DNA of 64,000 bases. Source: Diaminobutyricibacter sp. McL0608 (GTDB taxonomy: Bacteria; Actinomycetota; Actinomycetes; Actinomycetales; Microbacteriaceae). Under the pieces are notes generated by a model. That model saw only the letters and a list, made by a program, of their open reading frames with translations, had not been told where the DNA came from and searched no databases. The stretch spans positions 3,472,001 to 3,536,000 of the forward strand of contig NZ_CP154826.1 in the NCBI RefSeq assembly GCF_039613825.1. The letters are read 5' to 3'. Shown here one piece after another: positions 42,845-54,161 of this stretch (position 1 is its first letter; each line of letters starts with the position of its first letter). Position numbers and translations under genes: made by a program.

Positions 42845-43792
42845 CTAGCTCACGTCGAAGCGCATCCCGGTGAATTCTTCGAGCCGCGACCACAGCCGCG
42901 AACCGACCTGCGGATCACGGCTCGTCGAGGTCGGGCGCTGTCGCGTCGGTACCCCGCGCGTCAGGTAGCGGGGGCCCCAGTGGTCCCCGCCCTGCGCATC
43001 CGGATCGGTGACCGCACGGACTACCGGCCACGCGCCCCGATCCTTGCCCTGCGTTCCCAGCGCCTGCAGGTTGTCGACGAACCGGGTCATCCGCGTCGGC
43101 TCGTTGACGCCCTGGATGCGCGGCGTGCGCCCGCTGATCGAATAGCCCGGATGCGCCACCAGGCTGGTGACGCCGCTGCGCGCCAGGCGCAGCCGCCGAT
43201 CGAGCTCGAATCCGAACACCTGCACCGCGATCTTGGATTGGGCATAAGCGCGCCATCCGGTGTAGCCGCGGACGAGTTGCAGGTCGTCGATACGGAACGT
43301 CGAGAGGCGGCTCGCCATGCTGCCGAGCACCACCACGCGCGACCCGGCGGTCGCCGCCAGCGTCGGATAGAGGAGCGCCGTAAGTGAGAAATGCCCGAGC
43401 ACATTGGTCGAGAAGACGAGTTCGTTGCCCCGCGCATCCGTCTCCCGTTTCGCCGGCGGATGCACCATTCCGGCGTTCTCGACGAGCGCATCGAGTCGTC
43501 GGCGGGCGGCGAGCACGTCGGCGGCGGCCCGGATGGACTCGGGATCTGTGACGTCCAGGTCGAGGAGTTCCACACTGGCGCCCGCGACCCTCCCACGGAT
43601 GGCGGAGAGCGCCGCCCGCCCGCGTTCGCGACTGCGGCAGGCGAGCACCACGTGCGCTCCTGCCGCGGCGAGTTGTTCGCTCGTGAAATAGCCGATCCCG
43701 CTGTTGGCACCGGTGACGACGACGACTTTTCCGGTCTGGCCGGGCAACTGGTCTGGAACCTCGTCGGGCAGCGGGCCGACCGGCCGGGTCAC
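42845..43792 (-). CDS. SDR-family oxidoreductase, retinol-dehydrogenase-like
   Basis: A 315-residue short-chain dehydrogenase of the protochlorophyllide-reductase/retinol-dehydrogenase-like group. It has VVVTGANSGIGYFTSEQLAAAGA, VENAGMVHPP (NNAG variant), VLGSMASRL and YAQSKIAVQVFGFELDRRL. The start is a GTG overlapping the chorismate-mutase stop (GTGA), so the two are translationally coupled. The substrate is unknown. Confidence 0.87.
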   Translation of the reverse strand: MTRPVGPLPDEVPDQLPGQTGKVVVVTGANSGIGYFTSEQLAAAGAHVVLACRSRERGRAALSAIRGRVAGASVELLDLDVTDPESIRAAADVLAARRRLDALVENAGMVHPPAKRETDARGNELVFSTNVLGHFSLTALLYPTLAATAGSRVVVLGSMASRLSTFRIDDLQLVRGYTGWRAYAQSKIAVQVFGFELDRRLRLARSGVTSLVAHPGYSISGRTPRIQGVNEPTRMTRFVDNLQALGTQGKDRGAWPVVRAVTDPDAQGGDHWGPRYLTRGVPTRQRPTSTSRDPQVGSRLWSRLEEFTGMRFDVS

Positions 43793-44142
43793 GATGCGCG
43801 TTCGTCGGCGGCGGACCCCGCGATGCGCTCGTGGTGGTGGATGACCTCGGCGACGATGAAGTTGAGGAACTTCTCTGCGAATGCGGGGTCGAGGTGGCTT
43901 TCTTCGGCGAGCGCCCGGAGTCGCTGGATCTGTTCGCGTTCGCGCTCCGGATCGGCGGGCGGCAGTCCGTGGGCCGCCTTCAGTTTGCCGACCTGCTGGG
44001 TGAACTTGAAGCGCTCGGCGAGCATGTGCACGACGGCGGCGTCGATGTTGTCGATGCTTTGGCGGATGCTGTGCAACTGTTCGTAGACGGCAGCGTCGGC
44101 GGACGTGTCCAGCTCGGCGGCGGGGGTGTCGTTCGGGGCCAT
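43789..44142 (-). CDS. Chorismate mutase (AroQ class)
   Basis: A 117-residue all-helical chorismate mutase: LHSIRQSIDNIDAAVVHMLAERFKFTQQVGKLKA supplies the first active-site helix with its Arg and Lys, and PADPEREREQIQRLRALAEE the second. It converts chorismate to prephenate for Phe/Tyr synthesis; related CM-fold proteins can be isochorismate-pyruvate lyases. The ATG is six bases after TAGGGT (44149-44154), and the MarR-type ATCTACGCG palindromes directly upstream suggest this gene and the coupled SDR are regulated with the divergent unit. Confidence 0.9.
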   Translation of the reverse strand: MAPNDTPAAELDTSADAAVYEQLHSIRQSIDNIDAAVVHMLAERFKFTQQVGKLKAAHGLPPADPEREREQIQRLRALAEESHLDPAFAEKFLNFIVAEVIHHHERIAGSAADERAS

Positions 44143-44154
44143 AGACAGACCCTA

Positions 44155-44215
44155 ACGCGTAGATATCGGGGGTTGCGCATCCTTTCATCTACGCGTAGAT
44201 TATCTACGCATAGAG
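44155..44215. promoter_or_regulatory. Operator cluster ATCTACGCGTAGAT
   Basis: A perfect 14-bp palindrome ATCTACGCGTAGAT (44187-44200), a near copy ATCTACGCATAGAG (44202-44215) and a half-copy ACGCGTAGAT (44155-44164). They fill the divergent promoter region between chorismate mutase and the SRPBCC/MarR pair. The third abuts the chorismate-mutase -10 box. Confidence 0.75.
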
Positions 44216-44251
44216 CAAATTACGAGAACCACCGACAGAAAGGCACCGATC

Positions 44252-44671
44252 ATGTGGACCAACGAACACACCGCCGAGACGACACTCGATCGCGAGACCG
44301 TCTGGGCGGCCCTCAGGGACCTCCACACCGGCACCCTCACCTATGAGGGCGCCGACACCTTCGAACTCCAAGGACCATTCGCCGTCGGCACCGAGCTGAT
44401 CGTCACCCCCGTCGGGCAGGATCCGTTCCCGTCGACCATCGTCGACCTCGTCGAGAACGAGACCTACGCCGACCGCACCGAGTTCGGCACGCTCGTGCTC
44501 ACCTTCCGGCACACCCTCGTTCCGATCGACAACGGCACCAGGGTCACGCACCGCCTCGAGATCGACGGCGAAGGAGCGGACGAGGTCGGAGCCGAACTGG
44601 GCCCGCAGATCAGCGCGGACTTCCCGGAGTCGATGGAGGCACTGTTCGACGCTGCCCGACGTCGCGCATGA
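44252..44671 (+). CDS. SRPBCC-family protein
   Basis: A 139-residue START/Bet-v1-like ligand-binding protein: TTLDRETVWAALRDLHTG opens the fold, DRTEFGTLVLTFRHTLVP follows, and a long C-terminal helix (FPESMEALFDAARRRA) closes it. AGAAAGG lies upstream of the ATG. It is co-translated with the MarR gene (ATGA overlap). Such pairs often have the regulator sensing a small hydrophobic molecule and the SRPBCC protein binding or modifying it. Confidence 0.88.
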   Translation: MWTNEHTAETTLDRETVWAALRDLHTGTLTYEGADTFELQGPFAVGTELIVTPVGQDPFPSTIVDLVENETYADRTEFGTLVLTFRHTLVPIDNGTRVTHRLEIDGEGADEVGAELGPQISADFPESMEALFDAARRRA

Positions 44672-45105
44672 CCCGGTTTCCCGAGGGTCCGGCCACCAGT
44701 CCGGGCTTTCTCCTCTGGCACACCACGCTGCGCTGGCAGCGGGTGATGGCGGCGGCCCTGGCACCGCTCGACCTCACCCACGTGCAGTTCGTGATCCTCG
44801 CATCCACCTGGTGGCTGAACGGCCAGGGCGAGCATCCGAAGCAGTCGCGTCTCTCCGATTACACGGGGTCGGATGCGCGGATGACCTCCGAGGTCGTCGG
44901 CCGGCTGATCGCCAAGGGCCTTCTTGAACGCACGCGAGACCCCGAGGACGCCCGGGCGAAGGTGCTCACCGTCACCTCCGACGGCGCCGCTGTTGCGGCA
45001 CGGGCGATCGACGCGGTCGAAGCCGCAGACGAGGCCTTCTTCGCCCCGGCGCTGAAACGCCCCCTCGACCTGGTCACCCTGCTCCAGACCCTCGCCGCGC
45101 GCTGA
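44668..45105 (+). CDS. MarR-family transcriptional regulator
   Basis: A 145-residue winged-helix regulator: LDLTHVQFVILASTWWLNG, recognition region SRLSDYTGSDARMTSEVVGRLIAKG and wing ERTRDPEDARAKVLTVT. It overlaps the SRPBCC gene by four bases and is the most likely protein to bind the ATCTACGCGTAGAT sites at 44155-44215, thereby controlling its own operon and possibly chorismate mutase/SDR. Confidence 0.9.
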   Translation: MTRFPEGPATSPGFLLWHTTLRWQRVMAAALAPLDLTHVQFVILASTWWLNGQGEHPKQSRLSDYTGSDARMTSEVVGRLIAKGLLERTRDPEDARAKVLTVTSDGAAVAARAIDAVEAADEAFFAPALKRPLDLVTLLQTLAAR

Positions 45106-45126
45106 CCTGCCCGATACGGTGGAGTG

Positions 45127-47857
<2,731 letters not shown>

Positions 47858-47953
47858 TGCGCCCCTCGGGTCGTCATCGATCCGTTCTCCACAGATCTAC
47901 CACAGACCGGGACCGCAACGTCGGACTGTGGCGAACCGATGCCCGAGCGGCGG

Positions 47954-48021
47954 GCCGCGGAGCAGGCACGGCCGCGGAGCAGGCTGGGCCGCGGAGCAGG
48001 CTGGGCCGCGGAGCAGGCAGG
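47954..48021. repeat. Four tandem 17-bp repeats
   Basis: GCCGCGGAGCAGGCACG, two identical GCCGCGGAGCAGGCTGG and GCCGCGGAGCAGGCAGG follow one another without gaps. They occupy the space between the convergent rox-like and purA genes, ending nine bases from the purA stop. The rest of the 172-base gap shows nothing. Confidence 0.85.
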
Positions 48022-48029
48022 GGTGCGCG

Positions 48030-49316
48030 TCAGTCGACGAGGTCGTGGCGCACGACGATGGCGTCACGACCGGGGCCGACGCCGATCGCCGAGATGCGAG
48101 CGCCGCTCATCGCTTCGAGGGCGAGGACGTAGTCCTGCGCATTCTTCGGCAGATCGGCGAACTCCCGGACGCCCGAAATGTCTTCGGACCAGCCCGGGAA
48201 CTCCTGGTAGATCGGCACTGCGTGGTGGAAGTCGCTCTGCGAGGCCGGGACCTCGTCGTGCCGCACACCGTCGACGTCGTAGGCGACAGCGACCGGGATG
48301 CGCTCGAGCCCCGTGAGCGTGTCCAGCTTGGTCAGCACGAAGTCGGTAACCCCGTTGATGCGGGCCGAGTATCGTGCGATGGGCGCGTCGTACCATCCGG
48401 TGCGGCGCGGGCGGCCGGTGGTCGTGCCGAACTCGAAGCCCCGCTCGCGCAGCCATTCCCCGGACTCGTCGAACAGCTCGGTCGGGAAGGGACCGGCGCC
48501 GACCCGTGTCGTGTACGCCTTGACGACCGCGATCACCCGGTCGATGCGGTTCGGCCCGATGCCGGAGCCGGTGGCGGCCCCGCCGGAGGTCGAGTTCGAT
48601 GAGGTGACGAACGGATACGTGCCGTGGTCGACATCGAGCATGGTCGCCTGCCCGCCTTCGAACAGCACGTATTTGCCGGCGTCGAGCGCCTGGTGCAGCA
48701 GCAGGCCGGTGTCCGCGACCATCGGGCGCAGCCGCTCGGCGTAGCTCAGCAGGTCGGTGACGACCTCGTCGACCGTGATCGCGCGCCGGTTGTAGACCTT
48801 GACCAGCATGTGGTTCTTCTGATCGAGGGCGCCCTCGACCTTCTGACGCAGGATGTTCTCGTCGAACAGGTCCTGGACGCGGATGCCGACCCGGTTGATC
48901 TTGTCGGCGTACGTCGGGCCGATACCGCGACCGGTCGTGCCGATCTGGCGCTTGCCGAGGAAGCGCTCCGTCACCTTGTCGATGGTGCGGTGGTACTGGG
49001 TGATCACGTGGGCGTTCGAGCTGACGCGCAGGCGCGAGACGTCGACGCCGCGGGCGATGAGCGCATCCAGCTCTTCGAACAGCACCTCGATGTCGACGAC
49101 GACACCGTTTGCGATCACCGGCGTGACGCCCTCGGTCAGGATGCCGGAGGGCAGCAGGTGGAGCGCGTACTTCTCGTCGCCGATCACGACCGTGTGGCCG
49201 GCGTTGTTGCCACCGTTGAACTTGACCACGTAGTCGATTCGGCTGCCGAGGAGGTCGGTCGCCTTGCCTTTGCCTTCGTCGCCCCACTGGGCACCGATGA
49301 TCACGATCGCGGGCAC
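48030..49316 (-). CDS. purA: Adenylosuccinate synthetase
   Basis: A 428-residue enzyme joining IMP and aspartate with [20 protein letters not shown] is the nucleotide loop, [22 protein letters not shown] and [17 protein letters not shown] are signatures, and [17 protein letters not shown] is near the end. The GTG is preceded by GAGAGGA. A likely -10 TAGGAT lies at 49408-49413 (minus strand), giving a leader of about 85 bases. It is divergent from a TetR gene across 241 bases that also hold the TetR operator. Confidence 0.97.
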   Translation of the reverse strand: MPAIVIIGAQWGDEGKGKATDLLGSRIDYVVKFNGGNNAGHTVVIGDEKYALHLLPSGILTEGVTPVIANGVVVDIEVLFEELDALIARGVDVSRLRVSSNAHVITQYHRTIDKVTERFLGKRQIGTTGRGIGPTYADKINRVGIRVQDLFDENILRQKVEGALDQKNHMLVKVYNRRAITVDEVVTDLLSYAERLRPMVADTGLLLHQALDAGKYVLFEGGQATMLDVDHGTYPFVTSSNSTSGGAATGSGIGPNRIDRVIAVVKAYTTRVGAGPFPTELFDESGEWLRERGFEFGTTTGRPRRTGWYDAPIARYSARINGVTDFVLTKLDTLTGLERIPVAVAYDVDGVRHDEVPASQSDFHHAVPIYQEFPGWSEDISGVREFADLPKNAQDYVLALEAMSGARISAIGVGPGRDAIVVRHDLVD

Positions 49317-49518
49317 TGTTCAGTCCTCTCGATGGCGGATGGATCGCGTGGAGGACTCACGGCCAGCCGCGCGCGCAACGCTGTCGGGCCGGTTCCCGTC
49401 ACACTCGATCCTATCGTGGCGCTCGACACGGGTCGCCGAGCGTGACAGTTGCGGACGACCACGGCTGGCGCGGCGGGCGGTCTCGACCGAACCTGTCGCA
49501 CTCGGGCTGCGTCAGGTT

Positions 49519-49542
49519 ATCTTGCACATCTGTGTGCAAGAT
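49519..49542. promoter_or_regulatory. TetR-type operator palindrome
   Basis: ATCTTGCACA (49519-49528), spacer TCTG and TGTGCAAGAT (49533-49542): perfect 10-bp arms. It ends 15 bases before the TetR-family start codon, so it is very probably that repressor's binding site. Confidence 0.8.
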
Positions 49543-49557
49543 AGTACGATGGGTGCA

Positions 49558-50193
49558 ATGAGCAGCCCACAGACCCGCGCACCCCGGCGCGACGCCGCCG
49601 AGAATCGCGAGACGATCATCCTCGCCGCCGCGGCCGCCCTCAACGACGACATCGACGCATCCCTCGAGACCATCGCCGCACGAGCCGGCCTCAGCCGCCG
49701 CGCGATCTACGGCCATTTCGCCACCCGCGACGACCTGCTGGTCGAGACGTTCACCCGCGGCGCGGCCCGCATCGGGTCGTCCCTGCTCACGCTGAGCCAT
49801 CCGGATGCACGCGTCGAGATCGCCCTCTACGGCGCGACCCTCTGGGCCGAGGTCGAGCACGTGCGCGTCGCCGCGCAGCTCGCCGTTCGCGGTCCGCACC
49901 GGGCGCTCGTCGCCGAAGCGCTCGAACCGGCGCGGCAGAAACTCCTCGCGACGGTGGAACGTGGAATCTCCGACGGCTCACTCCGTGGCGACATCGAAGC
50001 CGGGACGCTCGCGCGTCTCATCGAGGCCGCCGCCGTCGCGGTGCTCGACGAGGCCACGCGTACCGGGATGTCCGATGACGAAGGGCGCCGCCTGGTCATG
50101 CTGAACGGCCTGGGTGCCGCGGGCATCGGCTGGCGCGAGGCCGAAGAACTTATACGGACGACCCCCGATCTTCGCGCAGAGGACCTCGCGTGA
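49558..50193 (+). CDS. TetR-family transcriptional regulator
   Basis: A 211-residue repressor: RETIILAAAAALNDDIDASLETIAARAGLSRRAIYGHFATRDDLL is the DNA-binding domain (about 14-58), followed by the helical ligand/dimer domain. The start may be 49558 or an ATG three codons earlier (49549). The stop overlaps the next gene by four bases. The adjacent 24-bp palindrome is the expected operator. It should regulate the pseudo-ABC/YhgE-Pip genes with which it is co-transcribed. Confidence 0.92.
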   Translation: MSSPQTRAPRRDAAENRETIILAAAAALNDDIDASLETIAARAGLSRRAIYGHFATRDDLLVETFTRGAARIGSSLLTLSHPDARVEIALYGATLWAEVEHVRVAAQLAVRGPHRALVAEALEPARQKLLATVERGISDGSLRGDIEAGTLARLIEAAAVAVLDEATRTGMSDDEGRRLVMLNGLGAAGIGWREAEELIRTTPDLRAEDLA

Positions 50194-50849
50194 AGATCGT
50201 GCTCGACGGCGTCGCGAAAGGCGCCAGGAACGCCGCACTGCCCACCACATCCGTCACCTTCCGCACCGGCGAAGTGACGCTCGCGCGAGCTGAGACGGAG
50301 CAGCGTCCCACGGTGCTCGGGCTGATCGCCTCAGGGCGGATGCGTCCGGATGCGGGAACCGTCACCATCGACGGCGCCACCGACTATTCGGAGATGCGCA
50401 AGCGCATCGCGCTCATCGACGCCCCGTCGGTCTGCGAACCGGCAGCCGACGTCACCGTCGCCGGCATCGTCGCAGAAGAGCTGATGTTCGCGGGCCGTCC
50501 GTCCAACCCGATCGCGGTCAACCGGACCCTCGAGGAACTCCACGCGAAGGAGTGGGCGCGGTCGGCGATCGGAAACGTGCCGCCCACCGTGCGGATCGGC
50601 CTGCTCACCGAACTCGCGATCAGGCGAGAAGGCGTGATGGGGCTCGTGATCACATCGCCCGACCGACACGGCGGCGACCCGAAGGAATGGTGGGCGCTAG
50701 CGCAGGGGCTCGCGGCGCGCGATCTGGCTGTGCTCGTGGTAGCCGGCGACGCATCCGTTGCCCTGCTTGCCGGCGGCGCCGGCGAACCCCAGGAGCAGAC
50801 GCCCGACGACGACCACGCGAACGTGAAGAACGCAGAGAAGACAGAATGA
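50190..50849 (+). CDS. Degenerate ABC ATPase-like protein (no Walker motifs)
   Basis: A 219-residue protein with the outline of an ABC nucleotide-binding domain: MKIVLDGVAKG...VTFRTGEVTLARAETEQRPTVLGLIASGRMRPDAGTVTIDG matches the start of an exporter ATPase. Where GPNGSGKST is expected it reads AETEQRPTV. The LSGG signature is replaced by VPPTVR, and the Walker B Asp/Glu by VITSPDRHGGDP. Only the D-loop-like GGDP and overall length are kept. It cannot be a normal ATPase. It overlaps both the TetR gene and the YhgE/Pip gene by four bases, so it is probably a structural or regulatory partner of that membrane protein. Confidence 0.75.
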   Translation: MKIVLDGVAKGARNAALPTTSVTFRTGEVTLARAETEQRPTVLGLIASGRMRPDAGTVTIDGATDYSEMRKRIALIDAPSVCEPAADVTVAGIVAEELMFAGRPSNPIAVNRTLEELHAKEWARSAIGNVPPTVRIGLLTELAIRREGVMGLVITSPDRHGGDPKEWWALAQGLAARDLAVLVVAGDASVALLAGGAGEPQEQTPDDDHANVKNAEKTE

Positions 50850-52699
50850 AGATCCTCCCCATGATCGCGGCGGAGTTCCGTCGTCTCAACGCGAACCCGA
50901 TGTCCATCGTCGCGCTCATCGCGCTGGTGGCCGTGCCGATCCTCTACGGCGGCCTCTACCTCTGGGCGAACCAGGACCCGTACGCGCGCCTGAACCAGAT
51001 CCCGGCGGCGATCGTCGTCGACGACACTGGTGCCACCGTCGACGGCAAGACCGTCGAATACGGCACGGAGATCGCGGACGAACTCGTCAAAGATGGCACG
51101 TTCGACTGGCAGGTCGTGACCCCGGGATCGGCGGCCTCCGGCGTCGACAGCTCGAAGTTCGATTTCAGCGTCACGTTCCCGAGCGACTTCTCGGAGGCGC
51201 TGGCTTCAGCATCCGGAAGCACGCCGCGCCAGGCGACGGTGACGCTGACGACGAACGATACAAACAGCTACCTGGCGTCGACGATCGGCCGGCAGGCGGC
51301 GGAGAGCATCCGCGTCTCCATCGTGAAAAAGGTCAACGAGCAGGCGGCGCAGCAGTTCCTGATGGGTCTCGCGACCATTCGCTCGAACCTCGTCACGGCG
51401 GCGGATGGTGCGAGCCGGCTCGTCGACGGAACCGCGACCGCGCAGGCGGGCGCCTCGTCGCTCGCTGCCGGGACCGCGAAAGTGTCGACCGGCGCGAACC
51501 AGCTGGCGGGCGGAACCTCGCAGGTCGCCGCGGGCGCGAACCAGGTCGCGGACGGCGCGAAGAAGGTGGCGGCCGGCAACGCCGAACTCGCAGCGAAGGC
51601 GGACCAGGCGGGAGCGCTGGCCGACCAGGTGGCGGGAGCCGTCCCGCAGGCCCGCCAGGGGGTCATCGACCGGCTGACCGCGGCCGGGGCCACCCAGGCC
51701 CAGATCGACGCCGCCCTCGCGGCACTCGACCCGCTGGGCGCGAAGGTCGCGTCGGGAAACGAGCAGGTGCAGGCTCTCGTCGGGCAGGTCGACCAGCTCT
51801 CCGCCGGGGCGAACCAGGTCGCGGCCGGCAGCGCGCAGGTGGCGTCAGGGGCGCACCAGACCGCAACGGGTGCATCGCAACTGGCGTCCGGAGCGCAGCA
51901 GACCGCATCCGGTGCCTCGGCACTCAGCGACGGACTCGGCACGCTGCACGCGGGAACGGTGAAGCTCCACGACGGGCTCACCGACGGTGTGGCGCAGATT
52001 CCGGACGACTCCCCCGAGCTGCAGAAGAAGCAGGCGTCGACGATCGCCGATCCGGTTCAGCTCACGAACACGTCGATCACCTCGGCCGGCACCTACGGCG
52101 CCGGACTCGCGCCGTTCTTCATCGCTCTGGCCGCCTGGATCGGCATCTACGCGTTGTTCCTCATCGTCAAGCCGGTATCCCGTCGGGCCATCACCGCTCT
52201 GCACTCGCCGATCAAGGTGACGCTCGCGGGCTGGCTGACGCCCGGGCTGCTCGGGGCGATCGGGATGGTGGGGCTGTTCGGGGTCGTCGCGGCCGCCCTC
52301 CAGTTCCCGATCTCGAACCCGTTGGGGATGTTCGCGATGATGGCGACCGCGTCACTCACCTTCGCCGCGATCATCCTCGCGCTCAACGTCTGGCTCGGCA
52401 GCGTCGGACAGTTCCTCGGCCTCGTGCTGATGGTGCTGCAGCTCGTCACGGCAGGCGGAACGTTCCCGTGGCAGACACTGCCCGGTCCGCTCGCGGCGCT
52501 GCATCATGTGCTTCCGATGTCGTATGCGGTGGACGGAATCCGACAGCTCATGTACGGAGGCAACCCGGCGACAGCCTGGGCCGACGCCGGAGTGCTCGGG
52601 CTGTGTGCGCTGATCGCACTGATCGTCGCGGCGATCGGAGTGACGCGGATGACCCACTTCCGCACCCTGCGCGACCTGCGACCCAGCCTGATCGGGTGA
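50846..52699 (+). CDS. YhgE/Pip-family membrane protein
   Basis: A 617-residue protein: one N-terminal helix (about 20-38), then a large extracytoplasmic region with Ala/Gly-rich repeats of the form SxLAxGxxQvaxGaxQ (about 190-380), and five C-terminal helices of ABC-2/YhgE type (about 410-600, ending TLRDLRPSLIG). YhgE/Pip proteins include the phage-infection protein and transporters of unknown substrate. The start overlaps the pseudo-ABC gene. The TetR gene heading the operon suggests induction by a small molecule. Confidence 0.9.
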   Translation: MKILPMIAAEFRRLNANPMSIVALIALVAVPILYGGLYLWANQDPYARLNQIPAAIVVDDTGATVDGKTVEYGTEIADELVKDGTFDWQVVTPGSAASGVDSSKFDFSVTFPSDFSEALASASGSTPRQATVTLTTNDTNSYLASTIGRQAAESIRVSIVKKVNEQAAQQFLMGLATIRSNLVTAADGASRLVDGTATAQAGASSLAAGTAKVSTGANQLAGGTSQVAAGANQVADGAKKVAAGNAELAAKADQAGALADQVAGAVPQARQGVIDRLTAAGATQAQIDAALAALDPLGAKVASGNEQVQALVGQVDQLSAGANQVAAGSAQVASGAHQTATGASQLASGAQQTASGASALSDGLGTLHAGTVKLHDGLTDGVAQIPDDSPELQKKQASTIADPVQLTNTSITSAGTYGAGLAPFFIALAAWIGIYALFLIVKPVSRRAITALHSPIKVTLAGWLTPGLLGAIGMVGLFGVVAAALQFPISNPLGMFAMMATASLTFAAIILALNVWLGSVGQFLGLVLMVLQLVTAGGTFPWQTLPGPLAALHHVLPMSYAVDGIRQLMYGGNPATAWADAGVLGLCALIALIVAAIGVTRMTHFRTLRDLRPSLIG

Positions 52700-52741
52700 C
52701 GCATGGCGGCGATCGTCGGCGGCGCGACTTAGGGTGGCAAG

Positions 52742-53587
52742 GTGAGATCGCCGACTGAACGCACCCTGAGCATCCTCCATCTCTCCGACACGCACCTGTA
52801 CGGCGACGGGCAGCTGCACTACGGCATCGTCGACACCACGGCGGCGCTCGTACGCACGCTCGACCGCGCGAGCGAGCTCGACTCTGTCGACGTGGTCGTC
52901 GTATCCGGTGACCTGTCCGACGACGGCTCGCCCGAGTCGTACCGCATCCTGGCCGGGATGATCGAACCGTGGGCCGCCGAGCGCCGAGCGGCCGTCGTCT
53001 ACGCGATGGGCAACCACGACCTGCGCGAAGGCTTCGAAGAGGTGCTCGGCGAGCGGACACACGCACAGGACGTCAAAGGCTTCCGGATCGCGACCATCGA
53101 CAGCACCGTGGCCGGCGCCGGCTACGGGAACCTCGACGAATCCCAGCTGGACGCGCTTCGGGTTGCGCTCGAGACGCCGTCGGAGCGGGGCGCGATCGTC
53201 GTGCTGCACCATCCGCCGGTGCGCGCGCAGACGACTCTGCTCGGCGCGCTCGAGCTGCAGAACCCGGCCGACCTCCTCGACGTGTGCGCGACAGGGGATG
53301 TGCGGCTCATCCTCGCGGGGCACTACCACCACTCGCTGGTCGGCTCGGCCGAAGGGATCCCCGTCATCGTCGCTCCGGCTGTCGCGAACACCGCCGACCC
53401 GCTGGCTGCGCCGGGCACCGAGCGCGCCTCCGTCGGCGCCGGGTTCGCGTACATCGAGCTGGTCGGCGACGCCGAGCCGCGGGTCATGTTCGTGGCCGCG
53501 ACGAGCCCCGACGACGGAGCCGTCATCTACGACCTCGATGCGGCCGCCGTCGCACGCATCGCCGACGCCGCCGGTCCCCAGCGCTGA
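52742..53587 (+). CDS. Metallophosphoesterase, CpdA/Icc-like
   Basis: A 281-residue calcineurin-like phosphoesterase. The metal motifs appear in order: LSDTH (Asp16, His18), VVSGDLSDDG, MGNHDLR, LHHPPV and GHYHHS. The layout matches class-III 3',5'-cyclic-nucleotide phosphodiesterases; the true substrate is unproven. The GTG lies six bases after TAGGGT (52730-52735), so the message is probably leaderless. A family-A repeat follows the stop. Confidence 0.9.
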   Translation: MRSPTERTLSILHLSDTHLYGDGQLHYGIVDTTAALVRTLDRASELDSVDVVVVSGDLSDDGSPESYRILAGMIEPWAAERRAAVVYAMGNHDLREGFEEVLGERTHAQDVKGFRIATIDSTVAGAGYGNLDESQLDALRVALETPSERGAIVVLHHPPVRAQTTLLGALELQNPADLLDVCATGDVRLILAGHYHHSLVGSAEGIPVIVAPAVANTADPLAAPGTERASVGAGFAYIELVGDAEPRVMFVAATSPDDGAVIYDLDAAAVARIADAAGPQR

Positions 53588-53630
53588 CGCGCGCATCCCG
53601 CGCCCTCGCGCCCTCGCCCATCCAAACCGG

Positions 53631-53687
53631 CGAGCGCAGGAAAAGGCGGCTTCAGGCGGTCATTTAGGCTGCCTTTTCCTGTGCTCG
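53631..53687. repeat. 57-bp palindromic element, family A, copy 4
   Basis: CGAGCGCAGGAAAAGGCGGC at the left pairs with GCTGCCTTTTCCTGTGCTCG at the right (18 of 20); 57 bp. It lies between two co-directional genes, 3' of the phosphoesterase. Confidence 0.88.
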
Positions 53688-53724
53688 CGACCACGGTCGG
53701 GGACGGCTCGGCTAGCGTTGCGGC

Positions 53725-54141
53725 ATGGCTGGATACTCCGGAACTCCGCTGTGGAAGAAGCTGGGCGTGAAGCCCGGGATGCGGGTGCTGGTGACGCACG
53801 CGGATGCCGGATGGAGCATCCCGGATGCGCCCGACGGCGTGGAATGGATGCCCGACGACCCGACGGACGACGGGCCGCTCGACCTGGTGCTCGCCTTCTA
53901 CCGCACGGCCGCCGACTATGTCGCCGAGCTCGACGACCTCGCCGAGCGCGTGTTCCCTGCCGGCTCCCTGTGGATCGCGTGGCCCCGCAAAGCCGCGGGC
54001 CATGTGAGCGACCTCGGCGACAACGTCATCCGGAACACGGCCCTCGAACGCGCCGGCCTCGTCGACGTCAAAGTGGCTGCGGTCGACGTGGACTGGTCGG
54101 GGCTGAAACTGGTGTGGCGCGTCGACTTCCGATCGCGCTGA
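53725..54141 (+). CDS. DUF3052 family protein
   Basis: A 138-residue protein: SGTPLWKKLGVKPGMRVLVTHAD is the DUF3052 start, and the rest has a methyltransferase-like alternation (LDLVLAFYRTAADYVAELDDLAERVFPAGSLWIAWPRKAAG) without an evident SAM loop. The family is widespread in actinobacteria with no assigned function. The ATG is six bases after TAGCGT (53713-53718). Confidence 0.9.
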   Translation: MAGYSGTPLWKKLGVKPGMRVLVTHADAGWSIPDAPDGVEWMPDDPTDDGPLDLVLAFYRTAADYVAELDDLAERVFPAGSLWIAWPRKAAGHVSDLGDNVIRNTALERAGLVDVKVAAVDVDWSGLKLVWRVDFRSR

Positions 54142-54161
54142 CGCGCCGACTGCGTCTCGCC

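Noticed and set aside
47954-48021. Possible CRISPR array
   Set aside because: The units are contiguous 17-bp tandem copies with no spacers and no cas genes nearby.
49317-49518. A gene in the purA-TetR gap
   Set aside because: Only frames without family character are present; the stretch holds the purA promoter region (TAGGAT at 49408-49413) and leads into the TetR operator.
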